Shown here in pieces: positions 9,552 to 19,867 of a stretch of DNA of 64,000 nucleotides. The position numbers were made by a program, and so were the translations under genes. The notes beneath the pieces are model-generated. The model searched no databases and was not told where the DNA came from. It worked only from the letters and a program-made list of their open reading frames with translations. Source of the stretch: Salvelinus alpinus (lineage: Eukaryota > Chordata > Actinopteri > Salmoniformes > Salmonidae); assembly GCF_045679555.1 (NCBI RefSeq), contig NC_092087.1:79477305-79541304 (forward strand). Direction: 5' to 3'. The first letter of the stretch is position 1. The number at the start of each line of letters is the position of its first letter.

Positions 9552-10680
9552 ACCACCCCTCCCATGTGTTCCCAGGTACATATTTGGGAGCCCATATTCA
9601 TTCAGGATGTAAGGCTTACTAGTTATGGCAAATGTTAGGAAAACTTGGTTGTTGTAACAAAACAAAAAAACAAAACAAAAAAACAGCAAAGTTTTATACT
9701 TTGACCACATCTTTTCACATACGTTTTATTTGGGTCTTTTTAATTTACTACGTTGTTTGGCTCCAGCCCTTGGAATCTCGGTACATGTACAAAGAAAAAT
9801 AACACAATTCAACAATTGATGGATGGTGACAAAAATAATGACATTGCCAGTAGTCATGTTAAGGTTTTCAATGTTTTATTGGTGGAGTTTATGGATTTGC
9901 ATGTGGCTGTGCATTATATGGTGCCGGCATAGGAAAGAGGATCTGATCATGCCTATTGGTATTCTTGATCAAGTCTTGATCCAAAAAGACACACAACTGT
10001 TATACGGTTAATTCCACATCTGCTTGCATTGCTTGGTAGTGTATTATCATGGTATGAGACAACATAAATAATACAATTTAAGTTAAGTAAAAATAAACAA
10101 TATTATCCTAAATTTAGAGATGAATAAAAAATGTGTTATCACATCAACATCATCAAAAATCTTTCACAATGTACCTGTTTTCAGTATAGAATGACATGTA
10201 TACAGATTATATTATTCAAGGTTTGAAATTAACACAATGAGAAGTGATTTTGTAACAACAGTTTTGAATGGGTAATTGTATCAAATATATATCATTGTAT
10301 GTTTTAATTAGCTCTCATATAAACTGTTTTCATCACTGCCTTGTAAACCCATTCTTGTAAGTTGGAGCTACTGTACGTGATTGTCTGGGGCTGCTGTACA
10401 GATTTGAGCACTTGCCAAGATGTTGACATTTCTGGGTATGTCTCACCTGTAACATGATAATAGTAAAGATTATGATGGTAATAATAATATTGTTATATTA
10501 TTTTTATAATAATAAAAATCTGTCAATCAACCATATGTCTTTCTTAAAAGCCTTTTTTTGCATCAGCAGTTGTCACAAAGCGTTTTAGAGATACCCAGTC
10601 TAAAAATCCAAGACCCATCAATGCATATGTCGAAGCACAGCCTCTAGGAAACACTCCCTAAAGTCATAAACATAGGATTA
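9552..10680. other. AT-rich intergenic or upstream-intron DNA (unit 1)
   Basis: About 1.1 kb without a convincing exon or mobile-element end. It contains an AAAACAAAAAAACAAAAC run near 9660-9690. I searched it by eye for the missing 5' exons of the erp27-like gene and found none. The copies at 33461-34580 and 57132-58251 are equally empty. The unit 3 copy has a cluster of substitutions near 57330-57440. Confidence 0.45.
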
Positions 10681-11991
10681 CAGTTTTTCTCAATTGCTAA
10701 AACACTCAAATCCATTGGCTGAAGACAGTTCTCAGTTGCCTGGACTCATTTAGCTAATTATGCAGTCTGTTGTCAATACCTTAAACCATTTCGCATGGTA
10801 AAACACAATTTGCAGATCTCACGTAGACTTTTCAGCAAAACTCTGAAAACACATTCTCATTCTCAAAACACATTCTGCACTCTAATGCACATGTCATCCA
10901 TACTGGTAAACACACATGTCATTGATTGAACACAACCACTCAAAATTGATTTAACATCAGTTTCCACCGAGCTGCTCAGGTAAGGGAATGGTTTAACATC
11001 AATGGGCAGTTTATGAACTTGTACCTCCCTCCATACTCGCCTTTCCTGAATCCGATTGAGGATTTTTTCTCCTCTTGGAGATGGAAAGTGTATGATAGAC
11101 AACCCTACACCAGAGTAAATCTGCTGCAAGCCATGGATTTAGCCTGTGGTGATATAGGTGAGGAATCATGTCAGGGCTGGATACGGCACACAAGAGGCTT
11201 CTTCCCCCGTTGCCTCAGGAGGGACAATATTGCTTGTGATGTCGACGAAGTGCTCTGGCCTGACCCAGCCCAAAGACAAGAAGAAGCACATTGATCACAT
11301 GTTTACTCCTTTGATTTTTGTCCCTTTTAGTATTGTATACTGTAGTACAGTGCATTGTAGGCTGTATACTGTACAATGGACAAATTGTATGGCCCTGAAC
11401 ATTGTGCTTTCCATTTATTAACAGTACTGACTGCTCAATAGATTTTGACTGGTTGCAGGTTCATATCAACAAAGAACAAGAATTACAGTATCACAGAGAC
11501 AAAGGACAAGTTTGTGAGATGCAGGGTACAGTACTGTAAAAATAGGGGTACAAGGAGGAGGAAGAACAAAAAACAAAATTGCAAAGAGCAAAGCAGAGTA
11601 GTAATTTCAGATCAATTTTGAGCTACTTTGATGTAACATGTTTTATATAACATGTCATCAAAAGACAATGACGGAAAAATATGAATATTTTTTTAGATAA
11701 AAAATGTACTTCTCCCTGAGAATTGTATGTTTTGAACAATGTGTTTTCTATTTTTCGGTGTATTGTTTACTGACTGCTTGAGAGTGTATATCATTTTGAT
11801 CACTTTGTTTATGATTTGAGAGCAGTGTTTGATTTTGAACACAGGTAAAACTGTTTTGAGGCGAATGTTTCATTTTGCGAGAGGTGTCAGAGGTTATGTA
11901 AATAGTGCTTGAAGATGAGGTTTTGGGTTTAATGTTTTCAGGAAATGGAGCAAGGTTTCAGAAATTGTGTTTTAGCAATTGAGAAAAACTG
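10681..11991 (+). mobile_element. Tc1/IS630-like DNA transposon with matched ends (unit 1)
   Basis: Terminal inverted repeats of about 25 bp (beginning CAGTTTTTCTCAATTGC, ending GCAATTGAGAAAAACTG) flank the element, with a TA dinucleotide outside each end, as expected for the IS630-Tc1-mariner superfamily. The internal region codes only for the C-terminal part of a DDE transposase (11013-11294). At 1.3 kb it is short for an autonomous copy, so it is internally deleted and non-autonomous. It sits upstream of the first recognisable erp27-like exon. Confidence 0.85.
11013..11294 (+). pseudogene. DDE transposase C-terminal fragment (unit 1)
   Basis: Reads L-P-P-Y-S-P-F-L-N-P-I-E-D-F-F-S-S-W-R-W-K-V-Y-D, containing the third catalytic acidic residue in the N-P-I-E motif, then D-C-like W-I-R-H-T-R-G-F-F-P-R-C and a C-D-V-D-E tail. 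This matches the C-terminal third of IS630-like DDE transposases found in fish genomes. The two catalytic aspartates and the DNA-binding domain are absent, so the product cannot catalyse transposition. Confidence 0.75.
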
Positions 11992-12293
11992 TAATAATTC
12001 CCTAAAAATTGCATGTCATTGTATTTAATAACTGTTGCAATAGAAAACATTGAAACCTTGTTAAATATTTGTTGCTTTGGTATATATTGAGTGAAATGTT
12101 AAATGGTGGACTGCCGTGTACCTGTTGGGGACCAAAATATTATTTCAAGACATTCTTTGAGGATGATTCTATGACAAATACAAGGGACCAAAATATTATT
12201 CACTCAAATTCACTTGGGCTAAGTGCCAATTTGAATCTCAAAAACAGACTTCAATAGTATATCACTGTAGTGAGTGTTATTAGACTCGAACAT

Positions 12294-12352
12294 TCTCTCT
12301 CCCTCTCTGTCTGCCCCTTCTCTCTCGCCATCTCTTTCCCTCTCTCTCTCAG
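12294..12352 (+). repeat. TC-rich microsatellite / polypyrimidine tract before erp27-like exon
   Basis: CTCTCT-rich tract directly ahead of the acceptor of the first recognised erp27-like exon. It probably serves as its polypyrimidine tract. Length differs slightly in units 2 (about 36207-36265) and 3 (about 59877-59938). Confidence 0.6.
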
Positions 12353-14047
12353 ACTCCCTCAGAGGAGACTTTTGGCTACAAGGAGCTTGTGGAGGCAGCT
12401 AAGACTGTGAAGCATATCCCTGTGGCTCTGTGCAGCGATAAGGAGGCATGGGCCAAACTCAGCATCGTGTCTGACGCTATCGCCATCTTCAGAAAGGTAA
12501 ACTACTACACCACACCTTTCACTTTGTCCAACAGAAATCCCCTGCTTGGCTCCCGTTACAACAACTATGACAACAAATGTATGAGAAAATATCAACTGAA
12601 AAATGTGATCTATGTTTGTGTGTTCAGGCAGATAACCACCAAGACAACCTTCAGCTCTCTGAGACCAAGAAAGTGGAGGCGGACGGCCTTGTTCGCTTTA
12701 TCACCATGAACGAGCTTCGCTACATCACCGAGTACAACCAAGTGGTAGTCACTGACCACAGCACTGTTCATCTACACCTTACACACTACTCTATACAACA
12801 GCACTTATTAACAGTTATACCAGCCTTGTCATGATTACACCTTGCCATCACATCTTTGTATTATTAGCCTTTCATGTTCAGTCATATAACCAGACTATAC
12901 CTACAGACAGTTAATGTACTGTCACATGCTTGTGTTGATATCTATTTCCTATAGCTCTCTCTCTCTCCTCTCCTCTCAGACAGCAGTGGGTCTGTTCCAG
13001 TCTGAGGTGAAGGCACACCTCCTGCTCTTCATCAACAGGGTGAGTGGTGACTATAAAGAGCTCAAGGACCGACTAGGAGCTCTGGCCCCAGAATTTGTTG
13101 GCGAGGTGAGAGCAGGCAAGCAGCAACTGGACCTGAAAAGAGCGACTGAACAAAATCTCTGTTATATCAGCCATTTGATTCAAATCTTGAGATAATGTCC
13201 CTAATCCCCTATTTGGAATCGGTTCTTTTGAATCAACTATTTAATTGAATCTTGAATTTAATATGTAAATTGGATCATTGGAGTCAGATGTTTTGAACTG
13301 CTCTGTGAACTGAGAAAACCCTTACCAAATGCAGGAGATAAGGAACTGCCCATCAACAAAATTCATATATATATTGAACTACTCGTCAATAAAATCACAG
13401 ATTTTAGTTTTAGTTTCTATTGTCAAACGTATTTGCTACTGTGTGCTCTACTGAATATTACCATGATTTATTTGCCACAGTTCCTGTTTGTGCTGGTACA
13501 CGGGGTGAGGTCCAATGAGAAATCTCTGGGCTACTTCGGCCTGACTTCATGTGACCTTCCCCGCGTGGGCATTTACGACGGCGACTCAGATATGAAGTGG
13601 CTCATGCCCGAGGGAGAGATCTCCACTGAGCGTGTGCGGGAATTCTGCCAGTCACTCATACTAGGCAATCTCAAGGTCAGAGGTCAAAACAAACCTGAGT
13701 TCAAATAGTATTGGTTCTCTTTCAAATGCCTTTGAGGGTTGATTGAGCCTGCCTGGAGTGCCAGATGGACAGGGTTTGCACTTTTTGGACTATTCTATTG
13801 GTTCCATTGTGCCAGGCAAGCTCAATTAAGAGCAGGTAAATACGTATTTGAAAGAAAACAAATACTATTTGAACCCATATCTATGGCGCAGTATACGTTT
13901 CAGTGGCTTTGATAATATGTAGAAAGAGGCAATAAATTGTACTGTGTGGCCTCCATTTAATGTATCTATATTGCTTCTCAAAAACTTTTTTCATCTTTTT
14001 AGGAGGTGAAGCAGGCAGGAGAACCTGATCCTAAAACGGAGTTGTAA
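12353..14047 (+). CDS. erp27: erp27-like gene, last five coding exons (unit 1)
   Basis: Exons: 12353-12496, 12628-12744, 12980-13105, 13481-13675, 14003-14047; every one is in phase 0 and bounded by AG/GT. Together they encode 208 residues matching ERp27, the ER-resident, redox-inactive member of the protein disulfide isomerase family with two thioredoxin-like domains (b and b'). The first two exons cover most of the b domain (T-E-Y-N at its end). The next two cover b' (G-L-F-Q-S-E, then F-L-F-V-L-V and Y-F-G-L). The last encodes an acidic tail ending K-T-E-L, an ER-retrieval signal like the K-V-E-L of human ERp27. No CxxC motif is seen, as expected for ERp27. AATAAA signals follow at 14049 and 14056. 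Exons for the signal peptide and first b strand were not found within the unit, so this may be a 5'-truncated duplicate. Exon 2's donor (GTG/GTAGTC) is weak. Confidence 0.78.
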
Positions 14048-14141
14048 AATAAACAAATAAAGGAATGTAAATAATTAGCTTTATGACAATAATTGTGTCT
14101 TTTTTGGTCAGTATTGATTTCTGCCTGAATCTTATGTAGGC

Positions 14142-14308
14142 TATGTGTGTGCTCTGGTGGGCACTGTGTGTGTTTGTGAGGACTGCCATCTGCCATCTGC
14201 GAGTTGACAACAGCTCAGTGGCTACTCACCACTGAGATTTTGGATGTGATGGTTACAATCGCAACTGACTGACCTCAGTAGACTAATAGGGCCTGGAGGG
14301 TCTAACAG
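14142..14308 (+). other. Block present only in unit 1
   Basis: About 167 bp between GGCTATGTGTG and AAAGAAGAATTGG that is absent from units 2 and 3, where those flanks abut. GTGTG at both borders suggests deletion between short repeats in the ancestor of units 2 and 3, though insertion in unit 1 is possible. No gene seen. Confidence 0.6.
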
Positions 14309-14775
14309 AGAAAGAAGAATTGGAATCTGTCTTCAGAAAAAATAACAGTTGAGGATTTCAAATGCAATCGCAAAGAAACAACAAATACAATAGAATATGA
14401 TGCAGTATATTACAATACAATACATATTTGTGTATTTACATGCAAATGCTACATTTATGTGCAGACCTGTGTTCAAATACATGTACAGGATATTTGAGTG
14501 TCTGGTAAATAAAACACTTTTTCAAATACACAGCCCAAAACAATAACTTTTATTTTTGTATTTGAGTGGTTATTTGTAAAAGCCAAATAGTCTGCCAAAT
14601 TGTATTATTTGACAGTATTTTTTAATTCTTATGTAAATTCATGAGAGTATATTTGAGTTTTTCAAATGCTTTAAGTGTATTTCCAAATATATAAAAAAAT
14701 TCAACTACTTATCTTTTGAAATAAAAGATCAGAATACTTCGAATGTATGAGCAATTAATTGAAATATTTTAAATG

Positions 14776-15821
14776 CAGTGGCAAGAAAAAGTATGTGAGC
14801 CGTTTGGAATTACCTGGATTTCTGCATAAATTGGTCATAAAATTGGATCTGATCTTCATCTAAGTCACAACAACAGACAAACACAGTCTGTTTAAACTAA
14901 TAACACAAACAATTATATGTTGTCATGTCTTTATTGAACTCACCGTGTAAACATTCACAGTATAGGGTGGGAAAAGTATGTGAAATGTTGGATTTAATAA
15001 CTGGTTGACCCTCCTTTGGCAGCAATAAACTCAACCAAACGTTTTCTGTAGACCTGCACAGCGGTCAGGAGGAATTTTTGGACCATTAATCTTTACAAAA
15101 CTGTTTCAGTTCAGCAATATTCTTAGGATGTCTGGTGTGAACCGCTCTCGAGGTCATGCCACAGCGTCTCAATCGGGTTGAGTTCAGGACTCTGACTGGG
15201 CCACTCCAGAAGGCGTATTTTCTTCTGTTCTGTTTCTTCTGTTCTGTTGTTCAACCATTCTGTTGTTGATTTACTTGTGTTTTGGGTCATTGTCCTGTTG
15301 CGTTGCCCAACTTCTGTTGAGCTTCAACTGGCGGACAGATAGCCTTAAATTCTCCTGCAAAATGTCTTGATAAACTTGGGAATTCATTTTTCTGTCAATG
15401 ATAGCAAGCTGTCCAGGCCCTAAAGCAGCAAAGCAGCCCCAAACCATGATGCTCCCTCCACCATACTTTACAGTAGGGATGAGGTTTTGATGTTGGTGTG
15501 CTGTGCCTTTTTTCTCCACACATAGTGTTATGTGTTCCTTCCAAACAAATCAACTTTAGTTTGACTCCTGACTCCAAATAGCTTTTGGAAAAGTCAATAG
15601 CCAAGGGGTTCCCAACCTTGGGTTCCCAACCTACACTGTGAATGTTTAAATTATGTATTTAATATAGACAAGAAAAATACAATAATTTGTGTGTTATTAG
15701 TTTAAGCACACTGTGTTTGTCTATTGTTGTGACTAAGATAAAGATCAGATAACATTTTATGACTAATTTATGCAGACATCCAGGTAATTCCAAAGGGTTC
15801 ACATACTTTTTCTTGCCACTG
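14776..15821 (-). mobile_element. Tc1-like transposon, internally deleted (unit 1)
   Basis: Ends CAGTGGCAAGAAAAAGTATG and its complement near 15800-15821, TA outside the right end. The transposase runs on the minus strand. Only the C-terminal half remains, with [14 protein letters not shown] and the second catalytic Asp in Q-D-N-D-P-K-H near 15271-15519, then S-P-E-L-N-P-I-E-like sequence with disruptions. The N-terminal DNA-binding half is deleted. It lies 0.7 kb after the erp27-like stop. Confidence 0.85.
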
Positions 15822-16083
15822 TAGTATTTGAACGCAGATCTGATTAAGTTACGTACAGTTGAAGTCGGAAGTTTACATACACTTTAGCCAAATACATTTA
15901 AACTCATTTTTCCACAATTCCTGACATTTAATCCTAGTAAAAAATCCCTGTTTTCGGTCAGTTACGATCACCACTTTTTTTTAAGAATGTGAAATGTCAG
16001 AATAATAGTAGAGAAAATGATTTATTTCAGGTTTTATTTCTTTCATCACATTCCCAGTGAGTCATACGTTTACATACACTCAA

Positions 16084-17105
16084 TTCGTATTTGGTAGCAT
16101 TGCCTTTAAATTGTTTAACTTGGGTCAAACGTTTCGGGTAGCCTTCCACAAGTTTCCCATAATAAGTTGGGTGAATTTTGGCCCATTCCTCCTTTCAGAG
16201 CTGGTGTAACTGGGTCAGGTTGGTAGGCCTCCTTGCCTGCATGTGCTTTTTCAGTTCTGCCCACACATTTTCTATAGGATTGAGTTCAGGGCTTTGTGAT
16301 GGCCACTCCAATACCTTGACTTTGTTGTCCTTAAGCCATTTTGCCAGAATTTGGAAGTATGCTTGGGGTCATTGTCCATTTGGAAGACCCATATGCGACC
16401 AAGCTTTAACTTCCGGACTGATTTCTTGAGATGTTGCTTCAATATATCCACATAATTTTCCTACCTCATGATGCCATCTATTTTGTGAAGTGCAGCAGTC
16501 CCTCCTGCAGCAAAGCACCCCCACAACATGATGCTGCCACCCCCGTGCATCATGGTTGGGATGGTATTCTTCGGCTTGCAAGCCTCCCTATTTTTCCTCT
16601 AAACATGACGATGGTCATTATGGCCAAACAGTTCTATTTTAGTTTCATCAGTCCAGAGGACATTTCTCCAAAAAGTACGATCTTTGTCCCCATGTGCAGT
16701 TGCAAACCGTAGTCTGGCTTTTTTATGGTGGTTTTGGAGCAGTGGCTTCCTCCTTGCTGAGCAGCCTTTCAGGTTATGTTGATATAGGACTCGTTTTACT
16801 GTGGACATAGATACTTTTGTACCTGTTTCCTCCAGCATCTTCACAAGGTCCTTTGCTGTTGTTCTGGGATTGATTTACACTTTTCGCACCAAAGTACGTT
16901 CAACTCTAGGAGACAGAACGCGTCTCCTTCCTGAGCGGTATGATAGCTGTGTGGTCCCATGGTGTTTATACTTGCATACTATTGTTTGTACAGATGAACG
17001 CCGTACCTTCAGGTCTTTGGAAATTGCTCCCAAGGATGAACTAGACTTGTGGAGGTCTACCATTTTTTTTCTGAGGTCTTGGCTGATTTGTTTTGATTTT
17101 CCCAT
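16084..17105 (-). pseudogene. Sleeping-Beauty-type transposase (unit 1)
   Basis: Starts M-G-K-S-K at 17105 with the paired-like DNA-binding region and G-R-R-R linker. A frameshift/stop follows V-R-K-V near 16875. The second piece (16844-16599) holds the first catalytic Asp in L-W-T-D-E-T-K, then stops at H-R-H-V where Trp is replaced by a stop codon. Further indels break the remaining core. The normal stop after T-K-Y is lost (TAC GAA). No active enzyme is encoded. Confidence 0.85.
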
Positions 17106-17366
17106 AATGTCAAGCAAAGGCACTGAGTTTGAAGGTAGGCCTTAAAATTCGTCCACAGGTACACCTCCAAATTAATCAAATTATGTCAATTAGCCCATCA
17201 GAAGCTTCTAATGCCATGACATCATTTTCTGGAATTTTCCAAGCTGTTTAAAGGCACAGTCAACTTAGTGTATGTAAACTTCTGACCCACTGGAATTGTG
17301 ATACAGTGAATTATAAGTGAAATAATCTGTCTGTAAACAATTGTTGGAAAAACGGCTTGTGTCATG

Positions 17367-17608
17367 TGTAACGGATGTGAAATGGCTAGCTAGTTAGCGG
17401 GTACGCACTACTAGCGTTTCAATCAGTTACGTCACTTGCTCTGAAACCTAGAAGTAGTGTTGCACCTTGCTCTGCAAGGGCCGTGGCTTTTGTGGGGCGA
17501 TGGGTAACGACGCTTCGTGGGTGACTGTTGTGCAGAGGATGTGTGCAGAGGGTCCCTGGTTCGCGCCCGTGTCGGGCCGAGGGGACGGTTTAAAGTTATA
17601 CTGTTACA
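17367..17608 (+). mobile_element. 242-bp SINE/MITE-like insertion inside the unit 1 Tc1 element
   Basis: The insert begins TGTAACGGATGTG and ends ACTGTTACA, giving a short terminal inverted repeat (TGTAAC/GTTACA). It is flanked by CATG at 17363-17366 and 17609-17612. Unit 2 has the empty site, a single CATG at 41140-41143. Internally, GGTTCGCGCCC near 17550 resembles a Pol III B box, preceded by a possible A box near 17505, so a tRNA-related origin is possible. I recognise it as a repeat common in salmonids. Because it has both inverted ends and a box-B-like motif, its class is uncertain. Confidence 0.8.
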
Positions 17609-17737
17609 CATGCACAAAGTAGATATCCTAACCGGCTTGCCAAAACTATAGTTTGTTAACAAGAAATGTGTGGAATAGTTGAAAAACGAGTTTTAATGAC
17701 TCCAACCTAAGTGGATGTAAACTTCCGACTTCAACTG

Positions 17738-19208
17738 TACATGAAAGATCCAGTCCCTGTAGGCCAGCCTACAGCAGTGGAAGAGGGGAGTGAGTGCAGA
17801 GTTCTAGACATTAAGAGCCGTACAATAAAGTAAAGAAGGATTGGAGCACTTGGGGTGAATATAAAAGACCAGAAAAAAGACCAGATTATCTGACTGCTGT
17901 GCTGAAAGAAACAGGAGAAGAAAACAACACACCAAAGAGAAGGAAAAGTTGATTCAAATAAATTCCTTAAAAAGTGGATGGGAATTTTCAAGGCAAAGAC
18001 TTGGAATTAAGGATAATTAGTAGGGATGGAGTGCCAAGCGGAAACATCAGACGGAATAGGGAAAATACTATTTGGCAGATGTTGAGTTTGAAAGAGCTGG
18101 AGATGTATGCATAGCTACAGTATCTAAACAGCTGCATTCGAGTGTCTGTGTTTGTGGATGTGTACTGCAATCAAAGTTGAGACAACATTGGAAAAAATGC
18201 TTCCACAAAAGAGGGTAGACGATCAGAGGATGATGAGATGGGTAGTTGTCTTGTGTTTTATTTCATCCACATGAGGGAGACATTTTATGGAGATAGTGGG
18301 CACCTTCTAGGGGATCACTGTTGTCAAGTCGGTAACAATTGTTGGTCACCTCTTTTGAAAGTGTGTTGCATTCTGGGGCTAAAACATTTCTGACGTGGGT
18401 CTATATGTAGACTGCATGAACTTGACAAAAATCATGTGATCAAAGGTAATGAAGATTTGACTCCAAGTTTCTTTACCAACCTCCTCCTGCATCCACCACC
18501 TGCATTGTGGGCGGCTCTATTGTCAACCAATCATTAGTGTTTTTGTTCGACCCATGCAAATGTGACCAAAAACATGACTGAAACAGGAACCAACTTGCTA
18601 AAATTCATATGTAGCCTACAGTGCATAAATTAATGATGTGATTGAGGCTCTCTCTCATTTATTGTATAATGTACACACAAATGATTTCAGTTTGTGAGTG
18701 GGTGTTGGAGACATGCTTTTCTGACATTATAAAGGAAACCTTTTATAAACAATGGCAACACTGCCATGGTGATCTGAGCCTTGCTGTTGGAAAACAACAT
18801 TAGTATCTGAATTTCGGTTGTCGCAGATGCACCTCTCCTGACTTTACTTCTTGACTTTGGTCTACAGTCAGTTGCTTTAGCCCTGCCACTCAAACCAGCC
18901 CTACTATATGTTTGCCTCTGAAAAATTAAAGACTCAGATCATCAAAAGTATATGTGTGTGGTGTGTTTGCATAATGTGAGTGTTTAATTGGCGTCTGTCT
19001 GAATTCAGAATTTGTCCAAGATGTTGCGCTATGTGCAAATGAAACTGTTAATCATCTAATGTTGCTATGCTGAATGAAAAGAAGGCCGTGTAAAATAATG
19101 GTGCCTAACTGCTCATATAGCCTCTAATCTTCAAATGAAGCAAGTGAATTTTGTACAAGCAATAATTTAAATCGATCAATGAAATGCCAAGACAAAATGT
19201 GTTTCCTA
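17738..19208. other. Unassigned 1.5 kb upstream of the repeat-protein gene (unit 1)
   Basis: No convincing exon, repeat end or RNA gene. About 175 bp around 18550-18724 is missing from unit 2 (join near 42092). The copy at 41269-42580 is equally unassigned. Distal promoter elements of the downstream gene could be here but nothing specific was seen. Confidence 0.4.
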
Positions 19209-19216
19209 CTTTAGAG

Positions 19217-19404
19217 CAGGGGTGTCAAACTCATTCCATGGAGGGCCTAGTGTCTGTAGGTTTTTGTTTTTTCCTTTCAATTAAGACCTGGACAACTACT
19301 GTAGGTGAGGGGAGTAATTAGTGGCCTTAATTCAGCAATCAAGTACAAGGAAGGAGCGAAAACCCACAAACACTCGGCCCTCCGTGTAATGAGTTTGAAG
19401 TGTG
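19217..19404 (+). mobile_element. Short hAT MITE (unit 1)
   Basis: A 188-bp element starting CAGGGGTGTCAAACTCATT and ending in AATGAGTTTGAAGTGTG, imperfect inverted ends typical of hAT elements. It is flanked by a perfect 8-bp duplication CTTTAGAG at 19209-19216 and 19405-19412. There is no coding capacity. Confidence 0.88.
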
Positions 19405-19760
19405 CTTTAGAGTAAGGGCTGTCAAACCTGTCAGGAACTCAATTAGAGAATCAACCACACTTGAGTAAATTTCTGCATTCCAAATCAACCCCTAGCCCCT
19501 CCACCTATCACTTAGTCACTTATGGGCATTTGAAACGATCAGATAGGTTAAAGCAATATGTTAATTGCTTCACCTTGCCTTCTGATAGGCTGGATGCAAT
19601 TGTGGGCATGTTGCTTATCCCTATTCAATATTTTCTGATTAACAGAAGTGTTTAGGCCAGGGTGTAGGATTTAGGGGTCAATTTGGAAATATAAATGTTA
19701 TGTAGTTCAGTGGCTGACAGCTGTACTTAATTACCAACGACATTAGAAGGGTCTGGGATT

Positions 19761-19771
19761 CCTTTAAAAGG
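19761..19771 (+). promoter_or_regulatory. TATA-like box of the secreted repeat-protein gene (unit 1)
   Basis: CCTTTAAAAGG lies 107 bp before the ATG, and the same motif at the same distance precedes the unit 2 copy. Spacing fits a TATA box with a short 5' untranslated region. Inference only. Confidence 0.35.
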
Positions 19772-19867
19772 AGCAACCAAAATTCTGGCAAATATAGTGA
19801 AAGGGATATTCTGGTAGGACGTATGCCTACCATTAGTTCTGAATACTGGTGAGGTTTTGAGGGCAAA

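Larger units (their letters stand above)
15856..17737 (-). mobile_element. Sleeping-Beauty-type Tc1 transposon (unit 1)
   Basis: Outer ends CAGTTGAAGTCGGAAGTTTA and its complement, each next to TA, are those of the salmonid Tc1 family from which Sleeping Beauty was derived. An inner direct-repeat-like GTATGTAAACTTCTGACCCA lies near the right end, as in that family's IR/DR structure. Length is 1882 bp, of which 242 bp (17367-17608) is a later insertion, leaving the usual 1.64 kb. The transposase is on the minus strand and broken. Confidence 0.92.

Noticed and set aside
12389-12709. Single-exon 106-residue frame in the erp27-like region
   Set aside because: It reads through a clear splice donor at 12497 and an acceptor at 12627; the flanking exons match ERp27 in phase.
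17500-17580. A true tRNA gene
   Set aside because: Only a box-B-like and a vague box-A-like motif are present; no cloverleaf could be drawn, and it lies in a mobile insertion.
18687-18893. 68-residue minus-strand frame between the Tc1 element and the repeat-protein gene
   Set aside because: Short, no recognisable domain, and the unit 2 counterpart is altered at its C-terminal end by a deletion.
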